From Pseudaminobacter soli (ex Li et al. 2025) (GTDB lineage Bacteria > Pseudomonadota > Alphaproteobacteria > Rhizobiales > Rhizobiaceae), in assembly GCF_003012705.1 (NCBI RefSeq), contig NZ_PXYL01000007.1:124001-188000 (forward strand): a DNA stretch of 64,000 bases. The letters run 5' to 3'. Position numbers and translations under genes: made by a program. Positions 53,919-61,982 of the stretch are shown here, piece after piece. The notes beneath the pieces were generated by a model that ran no database searches, was not told the origin of the DNA, and worked only from the letters and a program-made list of their open reading frames with translations. Positions within the stretch are counted from its first letter, which is position 1. Every line of letters starts with the position of its first letter.

Positions 53919-55247
53919 TCAGCGCTCCATATCCTCCGGCGGATGCGCGTTGCGGCCTTTGCCGAAGGTATAGCCGGTCTCAACCGCCTTCTTGCCGAAC
54001 TTGTCGCGCAGCGCGTCGATGGCGCCTTCGGCCATGGCGCGTTTGCGGGCCTGCAGATCGACCAGGTCCGGCGGATCGGCGCGCTGGGCGTCCGAGAGAT
54101 CGCTGACGCCGATGCCGAGCAGTCGGTATTTCGTGCCGTCAGTTTCCTTTTCTAGCAGCTGCAGGCCGGTCTGGAATATCCGGTCGGCCAGCCGCGTGGG
54201 ATCGGTAAGCTGGCGGTTGCGGGTGCGGAGCTTGAAGTCGTGAGTCTTGAGCTTCAGCACCACGGTGCGCCCGGCAATGCCGGCCTTCTTGAGCCGCGCC
54301 GAGACTTTTTCGGACAGCGCCCGCAGCACCGGCACGAGATCGGCAGCCGAGGCGAGGTCGGTGTCGAATGTGGTTTCGGCCGACACGCTCTTGGCGTCGT
54401 GGTCGGGCACCACGCGGCGATCGTCCTGCCCGCGCGCCAGCCGGTAGAGCCGGTCGCCCATCGTGCCATAGCGGCGCATCAGTTCGCCCCGCTCCATGTG
54501 CTGGAGCTGGCTGATCATGCGGATGCCATCCTGCTCCAGCGTGGCCGCAAAGGCCTTGCCGACGCCCCAGATCATCGTCACCGGCTGCTCGGCAAGGAAG
54601 CCCACGGCCTCGGCCTGGCCGATGATCGAAAAGCCACGCGGCTTGCGGAAGTCGGAGGCGATCTTGGCGAGGAACTTGCAGTAGGCGAGGCCGGCGGAAA
54701 CGGTGATGCCGATCTCCTTTTCCACGGCCTGCGAAAAACGCGCCAGCACCAGGGCCGGTGGGCGGCCATGCAGCCGCTCGGTGCCGGAAAGGTCCAAAAA
54801 GGCCTCGTCGATGGATAGCGGTTCGACCAGCGGGGTCAGCGCCTGCATCATGGCGCGCACCTCGCGCCCGACGCGGACATATTTTTCCATGTCGGGTTTT
54901 ATCACGACCGCCTCGGGACAGGCTTCCAGCGCCTTGAACATGGGCATCGCCGAGCGCACGCCGTGGATGCGGGCGATATAGCAGGCGGTGGAGACGACGC
55001 CGCGTTTTCCCCCGCCGATGATGACCGGCTTGTCTTTGAGTTCCGGGTTGTCGCGCTTTTCCACTGCGGCATAGAAGGCGTCACAGTCGATATGCGCGAT
55101 GTGCAGCGAATAGAGCTCCGGATGTCGCGCCAGCCGCGGGCTGCCGCAGGCGCTGCAACGCAGGCCGGCACCGCGCTGAAAGGTCAGGCAGTCGCGGCAA
55201 AAACCGTGGCTCGGATCGTTGACAGGCGTGGGCATCGCTGCGAACAT
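53919..55247 (-). CDS. dinB: DNA polymerase IV (Y family) with N-terminal zinc ribbon
   Basis: Translesion polymerase, 442 aa. Catalytic residues lie in [13 protein letters not shown] and [12 protein letters not shown]; the little-finger domain is at the C-terminus. Ahead of the palm is an extra zinc ribbon with C17, C20, C31 and C34 (FCRDC...CSACG), absent from E. coli DinB but seen in some alphaproteobacterial forms. No clear Shine-Dalgarno; ATG 55235 (MPTPVND) is an alternative start. The beta-clamp motif was not located with confidence. Confidence 0.93.
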   Translation of the reverse strand: MFAAMPTPVNDPSHGFCRDCLTFQRGAGLRCSACGSPRLARHPELYSLHIAHIDCDAFYAAVEKRDNPELKDKPVIIGGGKRGVVSTACYIARIHGVRSAMPMFKALEACPEAVVIKPDMEKYVRVGREVRAMMQALTPLVEPLSIDEAFLDLSGTERLHGRPPALVLARFSQAVEKEIGITVSAGLAYCKFLAKIASDFRKPRGFSIIGQAEAVGFLAEQPVTMIWGVGKAFAATLEQDGIRMISQLQHMERGELMRRYGTMGDRLYRLARGQDDRRVVPDHDAKSVSAETTFDTDLASAADLVPVLRALSEKVSARLKKAGIAGRTVVLKLKTHDFKLRTRNRQLTDPTRLADRIFQTGLQLLEKETDGTKYRLLGIGVSDLSDAQRADPPDLVDLQARKRAMAEGAIDALRDKFGKKAVETGYTFGKGRNAHPPEDMER

Positions 55248-55310
55248 AAGTGGAACATCGCGATTTTATGGCAGCCGGTCGTCGCCCACAAGCGGCAGGA
55301 TGGAGGGAGC

Positions 55311-55889
55311 GTGTCTGTGCTGACAATTGTGCCGGTTACCGGCGATCTATGGCCGAAATTCGAGGATTTGTTTGGCAAGCAGGGCGCCTGTTACGGCTGC
55401 TGGTGCACGCATTATCGCCTGCCGCCGGCAATGCGTCGCGAAAACGATCGCGTCCGCAACAAGGAATTCATCAAGGCCCGAATCGAATCAGGGCCGCCGC
55501 CCGGTCTGCTTGCGGTCGAGGATGGTGTCGCCATGGGCTGGATGCAGATCGGTCCACGCGCCGACGTGCCGGAGTGGAATAAGGCGGGCAGGGTGTCGAC
55601 GCCAGTCGAGCCGGACGATGCCGCCGATCCCGCAGTTTGGGCGATTTCCTGCTTCTTCATCCGCAATTCTGCTCGAGGCAAGGGGCTGACCCATCGGCTG
55701 GTCGAGGCCGGTATCGGCTTTGCCCGGGAAAACGGGGCGCGGCTTCTGGAAGCCTGCCCGATGACCGAATCGAAGGATTCGCGCTCGGTCGGGCTCTGCG
55801 TCGGTTCGACGCGGGTGTTCGAGAAGGCCGGCTTCGAGCAGATGGCGGAACGCAAAGCGGGACGTCCGCTGATGCGCCTGACTATCTGA
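55311..55889 (+). CDS. GNAT-family N-acetyltransferase
   Basis: 192 aa. The N-terminal CYGCWCTHYRLPP segment and the acetyl-CoA loop FIRNSARGKGLTHRLVEAG identify a GNAT subfamily common in alphaproteobacteria; VFEKAGFEQMAER ends the fold. GTG 55311 with GGAGG just upstream is my start, GTG 55317 a close second. The long open frame before it overlaps dinB on the other strand and is a shadow. The acceptor is unknown. Confidence 0.85.
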   Translation: MSVLTIVPVTGDLWPKFEDLFGKQGACYGCWCTHYRLPPAMRRENDRVRNKEFIKARIESGPPPGLLAVEDGVAMGWMQIGPRADVPEWNKAGRVSTPVEPDDAADPAVWAISCFFIRNSARGKGLTHRLVEAGIGFARENGARLLEACPMTESKDSRSVGLCVGSTRVFEKAGFEQMAERKAGRPLMRLTI

Positions 55890-55904
55890 AGGCGGGGCCG
55901 TGGG

Positions 55905-56558
55905 TCAGAAGCCGAGCGCCCTGGCGATCTTAGGCGTCGCTTCCTGCCAGTTCTCCACCTCAATAATGCCGTCAGGCAGCGGCGGCATCAGTTCGCGTAG
56001 GCCCTTGTGCGCCATGATGTGGAAGAGATGCGCATCGGCCACGCAGGCGCGGGCCGAGACCAGATTGTGCGCAATGTCGTCGACGAAGGCCACCGGGCGC
56101 GGATGCTCGCCGCGCAGCTGCAGGATAGCCGGTCCTTTGGCCCGCTCGGTGGTCAGAAGCGGGTAGGGGAAGCCGAGCCGGTCGAGCAATGCACGTCGCG
56201 TTGCGCGATGGCGGTGCGGCATCGCCGTCAGCATCACGATCTCGGCACGCTCGGCCAGCGTCGCGATGGCTTCCGTCGCACCCTCCGGGCAGTTCTGCCA
56301 GTCGGACTGGACGGTGAAGAACTCCTCGATCAGGTCCGAAACGCGCTCGTCGGCGATTGCCGCCTGCGTTTCTCGGTCAAAGACGTTTCCGTGCACCCGA
56401 AACGAATCGATGCGCAGTTCAAGGCCCAGCGTGCCGATGTAGCCGATGAAGGGCTGGATGAATTCCAGCACGACCTCGTCCACGTCGAGCACCAGAAGCG
56501 GGCGGTCGTCACGGGCCAGTTCGGCGATCTGGCGTGCTGTTTCCTGGTCTTCGCTCAT
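55905..56558 (-). CDS. HAD-superfamily hydrolase
   Basis: 217 aa phosphatase-like protein. Motif I is LLVLDVDEVV with D25 and D27, motif II AEIVMLTAMPH (T), and motif IV VAFVDDIAHN (DD). There is a small cap around FRVHGNVFDRETQ. It overlaps the DUF3572 gene by four bases (56555-56558). Substrate unknown. Confidence 0.85.
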   Translation of the reverse strand: MSEDQETARQIAELARDDRPLLVLDVDEVVLEFIQPFIGYIGTLGLELRIDSFRVHGNVFDRETQAAIADERVSDLIEEFFTVQSDWQNCPEGATEAIATLAERAEIVMLTAMPHRHRATRRALLDRLGFPYPLLTTERAKGPAILQLRGEHPRPVAFVDDIAHNLVSARACVADAHLFHIMAHKGLRELMPPLPDGIIEVENWQEATPKIARALGF

Positions 56559-56854
56559 ATCGATGTCTGATAGCTGCTATCGCCCAACGGCAGATGCCGC
56601 AGTGCCTTGCCGACCTCGCCCGGCGCGATGTTGGCGGCCTCAGAGAAGCTGATCAGCGTCGGCTCGTGAGCCAGCACGAATTGCAGCACGCCGGCCAAAA
56701 AACCTGGTTCGCGGGCCACCTGCCGTATGGCCGAGGCCTCAATGCCGGTGATCGACAGGAAGCGCGGCAGCAGTTCTGGATCCGAGGCAATGAAGCCGAG
56801 CGCCTGGATGGCGATGGCTTCGGCGCCCTCATGTACCGCGGATTGCTTGATCAT
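56555..56854 (-). CDS. DUF3572 protein
   Basis: 99 aa, all helical by eye: AEAIAIQALGFIASDPELLPRFL and GIEASAIRQVAREPGFLAGVLQF. This matches DUF3572, a small alphaproteobacterial family of unknown role. The ATG is at 56854; the open frame runs further upstream without coding character. Translation is coupled to the HAD gene by ATGA. It is divergent from divK. Confidence 0.85.
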   Translation of the reverse strand: MIKQSAVHEGAEAIAIQALGFIASDPELLPRFLSITGIEASAIRQVAREPGFLAGVLQFVLAHEPTLISFSEAANIAPGEVGKALRHLPLGDSSYQTSI

Positions 56855-57099
56855 CGCCACATTTCCCTGTCCAGGTGAAACCTGTTTTGAAGTAGCGATT
56901 GCTGGCCGCGCGGGCAAGTGCGGCGGACAGTCGTCGCAAAAATGGTGTAGGAAGCAGGTCAACTGGGCGACCGGCAAACCTCTCGGAGGTTTCCGTTTCG
57001 TCAATGATCTTGCGCTAGTCTTGCTACGGGTTTGGTGCCATCGGCAGGCAGCGCAGGAGTTTTGGATAACGCGCGATCGGCATTCGGGACGGGATTTCA

Positions 57100-57471
57100 A
57101 TGGCTAAGAAGGTAATGATCGTCGAGGACAATGAGCTCAACATGAAGCTCTTCCGCGACCTGATCGAGGCGAGTGGATACGAGACCGTGCGTACGCGCAA
57201 CGGTCTTGAGGCGCTGGATCTGGCGCGTGCCCATCGGCCGGACCTGATCCTGATGGACATCCAGCTTCCCGAGGTTTCCGGACTCGAAGTGACCAAGTGG
57301 CTGAAGGAGGACGACGATCTCCATGTCATCCCCGTCATTGCTGTGACGGCCTTCGCTATGAAGGGCGACGAGGAGCGTATCCGCCAGGGCGGCTGCGAGG
57401 CCTACATCTCCAAGCCCATTTCGGTGCCACGCTTCATCGAGACGATCAAATCCTATCTGGGGGACGCGTGA
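57100..57471 (+). CDS. divK: Single-domain response regulator DivK
   Basis: Cell-cycle response regulator, acting with PleC/DivJ on the CckA-CtrA pathway. The 123 residues are one receiver domain: acid pocket E9-D10, phospho-acceptor D53 ([10 protein letters not shown]), T83 and K105 (YISKPIS). There is no output domain. GGGACGGG lies before the ATG. pleD follows after 37 bases, the same pair as in Caulobacter. Confidence 0.97.
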   Translation: MAKKVMIVEDNELNMKLFRDLIEASGYETVRTRNGLEALDLARAHRPDLILMDIQLPEVSGLEVTKWLKEDDDLHVIPVIAVTAFAMKGDEERIRQGGCEAYISKPISVPRFIETIKSYLGDA

Positions 57472-57508
57472 TGTTCATGCGCCACCATCTGTCTGGACAG
57501 TAACGACC

Positions 57509-58882
57509 ATGACCGCGCGCATCCTCGTCGTCGACGACATCCCTGCCAATGTGAAGCTGCTGGAAGTGCGGCTGCTCGCCGAATATTTCGAGGTGCTGAC
57601 CGCCACCAACGGTCCCGATGCCATCGAAACCTGCGAGAACGGCAAGGTCGATGTCGTGCTGCTCGACGTGATGATGCCCAATATGGATGGCTTCGAGGTC
57701 TGCCGCCGGCTGAAGAACGATCCGGCCACCGCGCACATTCCGGTGGTGATGATTACAGCGCTCGATCAGGTCTCCGACCGCATTCGCGGGCTCGAGGCCG
57801 GCGCCGACGATTTCCTGACCAAACCGGTCAACGACCTCCAGCTCATGACCCGGGTGAAGAGCCTGGTGCGGCTGAAGATGCTGACCGACGAGATTCGCCT
57901 GCGAGCCTCGACCACTCGCAATATCGGCATCGAGGAATTGTTGAGCCGTGGCCTGCCGAATGATGGCGAAGCGCCGCGTGTGCTGCTGGTCGACGAACGG
58001 CCGGCATCCTACGAGCGCATCCAGAAGATGCTTCGCAACAGCATGGATGTCGACCTGGCAACCGATCCGCACAGCGGCTTCTTCCAGGCTGCCGAAAACT
58101 CTTACGATTGCGTGGTGATCTCGACCGCGCTGACCGACTTCGATCCGCTGCGGCTTTGCTCGCAGCTGCGCTCGCTCGACCGGACGCGGTTCCTGCCGAT
58201 CGTCCTGCTGGCGGATATGGGCGAGGAGGAGCGCATCATTCGCGGCCTCGAGCTCGGCATAAACGATTATCTCGTCCGTCCCATCGACCAGCAGGAGCTG
58301 ACGGCGCGGCTGCGCACCCAGGTGCGGCGCAAGCGCTATAACGACCATCTGCGCGCCAGCGTGGCCCAGACGATCGAAATGGCAGTGACGGACGGTCTGA
58401 CCGGCCTGCACAACAGGCGCTATCTCGACAGCCACCTGCAGACGCTGTTCGACCGCGCCGTGGCGCGCCGCCGCTCGCTTTCGGTGATGATCACCGATCT
58501 CGACCGCTTCAAGTCGATCAACGACACCTATGGCCACGACGGCGGCGACGATGTCCTGCGCGAATTTGCCCGCCGGCTGCGCCAGAACGTGCGCGGCATC
58601 GATCTCGCCTGCCGCTATGGCGGCGAGGAATTCGTCGTGGTGATGCCCGACACGGAAGGCCATATCGCCGAGAAGGTTGCCGAACGCATTCGGGCCGAAA
58701 TCGCACGCACGCCGTTTGCCGTGGGCAAGGATGGCCAGACGCTCGACGTCACCGTTAGTGTGGGCGTTTCGTCGCTCAAGCGCGGCTCCGACACGGTCGC
58801 CGACATGATGAAGCGTGCCGACCTTGCCCTTTACGAAGCCAAGTCCGCCGGCCGCAATCGCGTGGTCGCAAAGGCCGCCTGA
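57509..58882 (+). CDS. pleD: Diguanylate cyclase response regulator PleD
   Basis: Makes c-di-GMP during the polar development switch. The 457 residues are receiver 1 with D53 (LLDVMMPNMD), a second receiver (about 157-275) whose expected aspartate is lost (VVISTALTD), and a GGDEF domain with GGEEF at 371-375. The inhibitory I-site RGID (362-365) lies five residues ahead, so product feedback should operate. The order REC-REC-GGDEF is that of Caulobacter PleD. Confidence 0.97.
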   Translation: MTARILVVDDIPANVKLLEVRLLAEYFEVLTATNGPDAIETCENGKVDVVLLDVMMPNMDGFEVCRRLKNDPATAHIPVVMITALDQVSDRIRGLEAGADDFLTKPVNDLQLMTRVKSLVRLKMLTDEIRLRASTTRNIGIEELLSRGLPNDGEAPRVLLVDERPASYERIQKMLRNSMDVDLATDPHSGFFQAAENSYDCVVISTALTDFDPLRLCSQLRSLDRTRFLPIVLLADMGEEERIIRGLELGINDYLVRPIDQQELTARLRTQVRRKRYNDHLRASVAQTIEMAVTDGLTGLHNRRYLDSHLQTLFDRAVARRRSLSVMITDLDRFKSINDTYGHDGGDDVLREFARRLRQNVRGIDLACRYGGEEFVVVMPDTEGHIAEKVAERIRAEIARTPFAVGKDGQTLDVTVSVGVSSLKRGSDTVADMMKRADLALYEAKSAGRNRVVAKAA

Positions 58883-59207
58883 GTAGCGAGCGCAAACCCG
58901 CATCAACCTGTAATGGTTAGGGGTTTACCTTAATTCATTCGATTCGGCGGGTGTGGTTAAGAAACGGTTGATTTTCACCCGGCCATGCGCAACTGTCGCA
59001 GCAAGACAGACTGAACGGCGTTTCGACGCCCAAAGTAACCCCATGATGCTCAGGTCCGCCGCATCTCCTGGGTCCATGGGGTCGGCCGGCCGGCTCTGGC
59101 ACACAGTGGCCTCCTCGTACCGCTGCCAGATAGCCGACCGGCCCCCAAACCACCCTCAAATCATCCGATAGTTTCGAGCGCGCCTTCGTTGGCGTTGATG
59201 TTTGCAC
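58883..59207. other. 325-base gap between pleD and rpmG
   Basis: Convergent gap with no gene I can support; the short minus frame 58935-59207 has no recognisable content. A TTAA-N7-TTGA (58957-58971) resembles a CtrA site but misses the consensus. Confidence 0.45.
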
Positions 59208-59238
59208 AAACGAAAACGCCGCCCAGAGGGCGGCGTTT
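59208..59238 (-). terminator. Intrinsic terminator after rpmG
   Basis: Minus strand: AAACGCCGCCC (59228-59238) and GGGCGGCGTTT (59214-59224) form a perfect 11-bp stem with a 3-base loop, followed by TCGTTTG. It lies 24 bases after the rpmG stop. Confidence 0.88.
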
Positions 59239-59261
59239 CGAAGTCTCTACCGGATCGAAGA

Positions 59262-59429
59262 TTACTTGATCTTCGTTTCCTTGAATTCGACGTGCTTCTT
59301 GGCAACCGGGTCGTACTTGCGGAACGACAGCTTTTCGGTCTTCGTGCGGCTGTTCTTGCTCGTCACGTAGAAGAAACCCGTGTCGGCGGTCGAAAGAAGC
59401 TTGATCTTGATGTTTGCGGCTTTGGCCAT
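59262..59429 (-). CDS. rpmG: 50S ribosomal protein L33
   Basis: Large-subunit ribosomal protein, 55 aa, translated by eye: [20 protein letters not shown] at the start, then [20 protein letters not shown] and VEFKETKIK at the end. It has no CxxC zinc motifs, so it is the zinc-free form. It follows the pleD region on the opposite strand, as in other rhizobia, and has its own terminator. Confidence 0.96.
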   Translation of the reverse strand: MAKAANIKIKLLSTADTGFFYVTSKNSRTKTEKLSFRKYDPVAKKHVEFKETKIK

Positions 59430-59506
59430 GATGTTCGTCCGTCTATCTTTGGAGTTCGGGCCGCGTGACCACGGCTAAAAGGCCGGATGCGGAAAACTTG
59501 GCGCGA

Positions 59507-59534
59507 CACATAAAGAACGTGTGCAGAAAGTCAA
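59507..59534 (-). promoter_or_regulatory. Candidate sigma-70 promoter for rpmG
   Basis: Minus strand TTGACT (59529-59534) and TATGTG (59507-59512) with 16 bases between. It overlaps the end of the MFS gene and would give a leader of about 70 bases. Confidence 0.4.
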
Positions 59535-60712
59535 GAGCGCCCGCCAAGAACGAGCCTGCTCCCGGCCAAGATGATGTAGGCGGCAAAGAATGCGCCGAGC
59601 GTCCAGGCAAAGCCGCTGGTGCCGAAAACATCCATGCCGATGCCGATCGCCTGTGGGCCGAGGATCATGCCGAATCCGTAGCAGAGCACGAAGGCGGCAT
59701 TGGCATTGGCCAGTTCGTGGCCGGAGAGCCGCGAGCCGAGATGGGCGAGCCCGATCGTGTACAGAGCCGCCACCACGCCGCCCCAGAGGAACAGCAGGCC
59801 TGCCATCACATACCAGTTGGCCTGGATGTGGGGCAGTAGGATCATGCCGGCGAAGCCGACGACGGCACAGATCAGCAGAAGGTACCGCCTGTCACTGACA
59901 CGGTCCGAGATCATGCCGAGCGGAATTTGCATGAAGACGTTGCCGAGGCCGATCATCGTCAGAAGCAGGGCGGCATCGCCCTCCGAATAGCCGATGCGGT
60001 TGCCGAACACTGGAAACAGCGCAAACCCGCCCGTTTCCACCGCGCCGAAGACCAGGACGGCGGCTGTGGCCGTGGGCACGATCCAGATGTAGCGGATGAA
60101 GCCGCTGGAACCTCCCTCAGGCACGATATTGGGGCTTTCGCGCCATGCCGCCAGAACGGGAATCGCTGCGATCATGACCAGCACGAATACGGTGCCGAAG
60201 GGCATGAAGCCGCCGCTGCCCATCTGCGAGAACAGCCAGGGGCCGGCCGCGAATCCGAGCGAAAGCACGGTCGCATAGATGCCCAGAACCAGCCCGCGGC
60301 GATGCGGCGGCGCTGAGGTGCTGATCCAGAACTCCGAAAGGATGAACAGCACCGTCAGGGCGACATGGAGCAGGACGCGCAGCGGAAACCACATCCAGAA
60401 GGCTGGGGCGAAATAGAACCCCATGAAGGCCAGCGCCCCGAGCAGGATCATGCCGAGCATGGTCCAGACCACGCCAAATCGCACCGCAAGCGGTGTAGCC
60501 AGGGGCGCGGCGGTGATCGACGCAATGCCGGCGATGGCCGTGTTGAGGCCGATCATGGAGGCCGAGTAGCCGCGCGTTTCCAGAATGATGCTGAGCAACG
60601 GCATGCCGAGCCCGATGGCAATGCCGACGACGCTGATGGACGCGATGGCCGCCGAAATCGACAACCAGCGCATGGGCATGTCTAAGGCTTGCGATTCGAT
60701 GCTGCCTGTCAT
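59531..60712 (-). CDS. MFS transporter
   Basis: 393 aa with 12 predicted membrane segments. The loop MISDRVSDRRYLLL between segments 8 and 9 and HRRGLVLGIYATVLSLGFAAGP in the N-terminal half are typical of the YcaD-like MFS group. The substrate is unknown. It lies upstream of rpmG and 21 bases downstream of the Nudix gene, on the same strand. Confidence 0.88.
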   Translation of the reverse strand: MTGSIESQALDMPMRWLSISAAIASISVVGIAIGLGMPLLSIILETRGYSASMIGLNTAIAGIASITAAPLATPLAVRFGVVWTMLGMILLGALAFMGFYFAPAFWMWFPLRVLLHVALTVLFILSEFWISTSAPPHRRGLVLGIYATVLSLGFAAGPWLFSQMGSGGFMPFGTVFVLVMIAAIPVLAAWRESPNIVPEGGSSGFIRYIWIVPTATAAVLVFGAVETGGFALFPVFGNRIGYSEGDAALLLTMIGLGNVFMQIPLGMISDRVSDRRYLLLICAVVGFAGMILLPHIQANWYVMAGLLFLWGGVVAALYTIGLAHLGSRLSGHELANANAAFVLCYGFGMILGPQAIGIGMDVFGTSGFAWTLGAFFAAYIILAGSRLVLGGRS

Positions 60713-60733
60713 GGATCGTTTAGCCTATGAATT

Positions 60734-61474
60734 TCAGAAGATGTCGCGGACGAAACTATTGCGGACCATGCGGTAGAAGGGAATTGGTCCGCCGGGGCGC
60801 AGCAGGGGATCGGCTGTCAATCGCTGCTGGAGTTCTTCCAATATGGTCCTCGTGATGGCCGGGATATCGGCCTGGCGGGCCTCGCCGAGCGGAAGCCAGA
60901 CGAGTTCTTCGAGTTCGTTGGTAGGGCCGCCATTTGGCAATTCTACGGCCACGTCGCTGCGCCACGCGGCCAGAAAGCGCGTATCGAATCGGCGAACGCG
61001 GCCGGGCGGGGTGATGGCGCGGGCAACAAGCCGCAGCGGCTGCAAGGTGGGCTGCACGCCGTTCTCGACAAAGCCCTGCCAGTCGGCCTTGGCGGTGGCG
61101 AAGGGCGCCTTGCGGCCAATCAGGAGACCAGCTTCCTCATAGGTTTCACGGATGGCCGAAAGTGCGATGGCGCGGGCGCGCGTGAGGCTGCGGCGCGCGA
61201 TGGTGGAAAGCAGCTTGGCCTCCACCTGCGGGTCCAGAGCGTCCGTCACGGGCACGCGCCCGTCGTCCGGATCGGTGCGACCGCCGGGGAAGACGAATTT
61301 TCCGGGCATGAAGGCATGGCTTGCATGGCGCCTGCCCATCAGCACGAGCACGTCCTCGCCCTTGCGATCGAGCAGAATCAGGGTCGCCGCGTCGCGCGGC
61401 CGCTTTGGACCTGGGCCGAGCGCGAAATCGCGCCCTTCGGCCTTGTCCACCTGGGCTTTGGTCAGTCCTTGCAT
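60734..61474 (-). CDS. Nudix hydrolase
   Basis: 246 aa. A Nudix box is present in two parts, GKFVFPGGRTDPDDG and SAIRETYEEAGLLIG (RExxEE), split by about 40 residues as in the NUDT19/CoA-type relatives. The start MQGLTKAQ and a basic, proline-rich segment (GPGPKRPRDAATLILL) precede it. It probably cleaves a nucleoside-diphosphate-linked compound. The substrate is inferred only at family level. Confidence 0.88.
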   Translation of the reverse strand: MQGLTKAQVDKAEGRDFALGPGPKRPRDAATLILLDRKGEDVLVLMGRRHASHAFMPGKFVFPGGRTDPDDGRVPVTDALDPQVEAKLLSTIARRSLTRARAIALSAIRETYEEAGLLIGRKAPFATAKADWQGFVENGVQPTLQPLRLVARAITPPGRVRRFDTRFLAAWRSDVAVELPNGGPTNELEELVWLPLGEARQADIPAITRTILEELQQRLTADPLLRPGGPIPFYRMVRNSFVRDIF

Positions 61475-61547
61475 GCAAGCACCTTAGGGCAATCTGTCGT
61501 TGGACGAAATTGTCCCAGCCAACCGAGCGTTGCTCCAGCGGTGGGCT

Positions 61548-61982
61548 TCACACCTCAGGATGCATCTCGATCTGGTCTTCTTCGCCGCCGAACCCGTGCA
61601 TATACAGCGCCCATTGCAGGCCGACGACAGCGCCCTTGACTGGGCGCAAAAGTGCAAGCGACATGAAGATCGTAAGCGGCACCCAGATCGCCAGATGCTG
61701 CCAGGTCGACAGAGTGCTGGTGGCTTCCACGCCCATGAAGGCGCCAACGACGACGTGACCGACGATGACGACGACGAGATAGGCGGGCAGGTCATCGGCG
61801 CGGTGATGGAACATTTCCTCGCCGCAGCTTTCGCACTTGTGGGCGATCGTCAGGAAGGAAGAGAACAGCTTTCCCTCTCCGCAATGCGGGCACCGACCCC
61901 TGAAGCCGCGCTTCATCGCCGTCCACAACGGACGTACCGGACGGCTGACGCGCTGCTCTCCGCCAAAAACCTCAGTCTGCAT
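61548..61982 (-). CDS. DUF983 membrane protein with zinc ribbon
   Basis: 144 aa. A four-cysteine ribbon (CPHCGEGKLF and CESCGEEM) is followed by two membrane segments (YLVVVIVGHVVVGAFMG and WVPLTIFMSLALLRP), the DUF983 layout. Its ATG overlaps the rnr stop as TGATG, with GGAG upstream, so it is translated with rnr. Function unknown. Confidence 0.9.
   Translation of the reverse strand: MQTEVFGGEQRVSRPVRPLWTAMKRGFRGRCPHCGEGKLFSSFLTIAHKCESCGEEMFHHRADDLPAYLVVVIVGHVVVGAFMGVEATSTLSTWQHLAIWVPLTIFMSLALLRPVKGAVVGLQWALYMHGFGGEEDQIEMHPEV

Noticed and set aside
58957-58971. CtrA-like site TTAA-N7-TTGA near pleD
   Set aside because: It misses the TTAAC half and lies after pleD rather than before a cell-cycle gene.
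58935-59207. 90-codon minus-strand open frame between pleD and rpmG
   Set aside because: No recognisable features, and it lies beyond the rpmG terminator.
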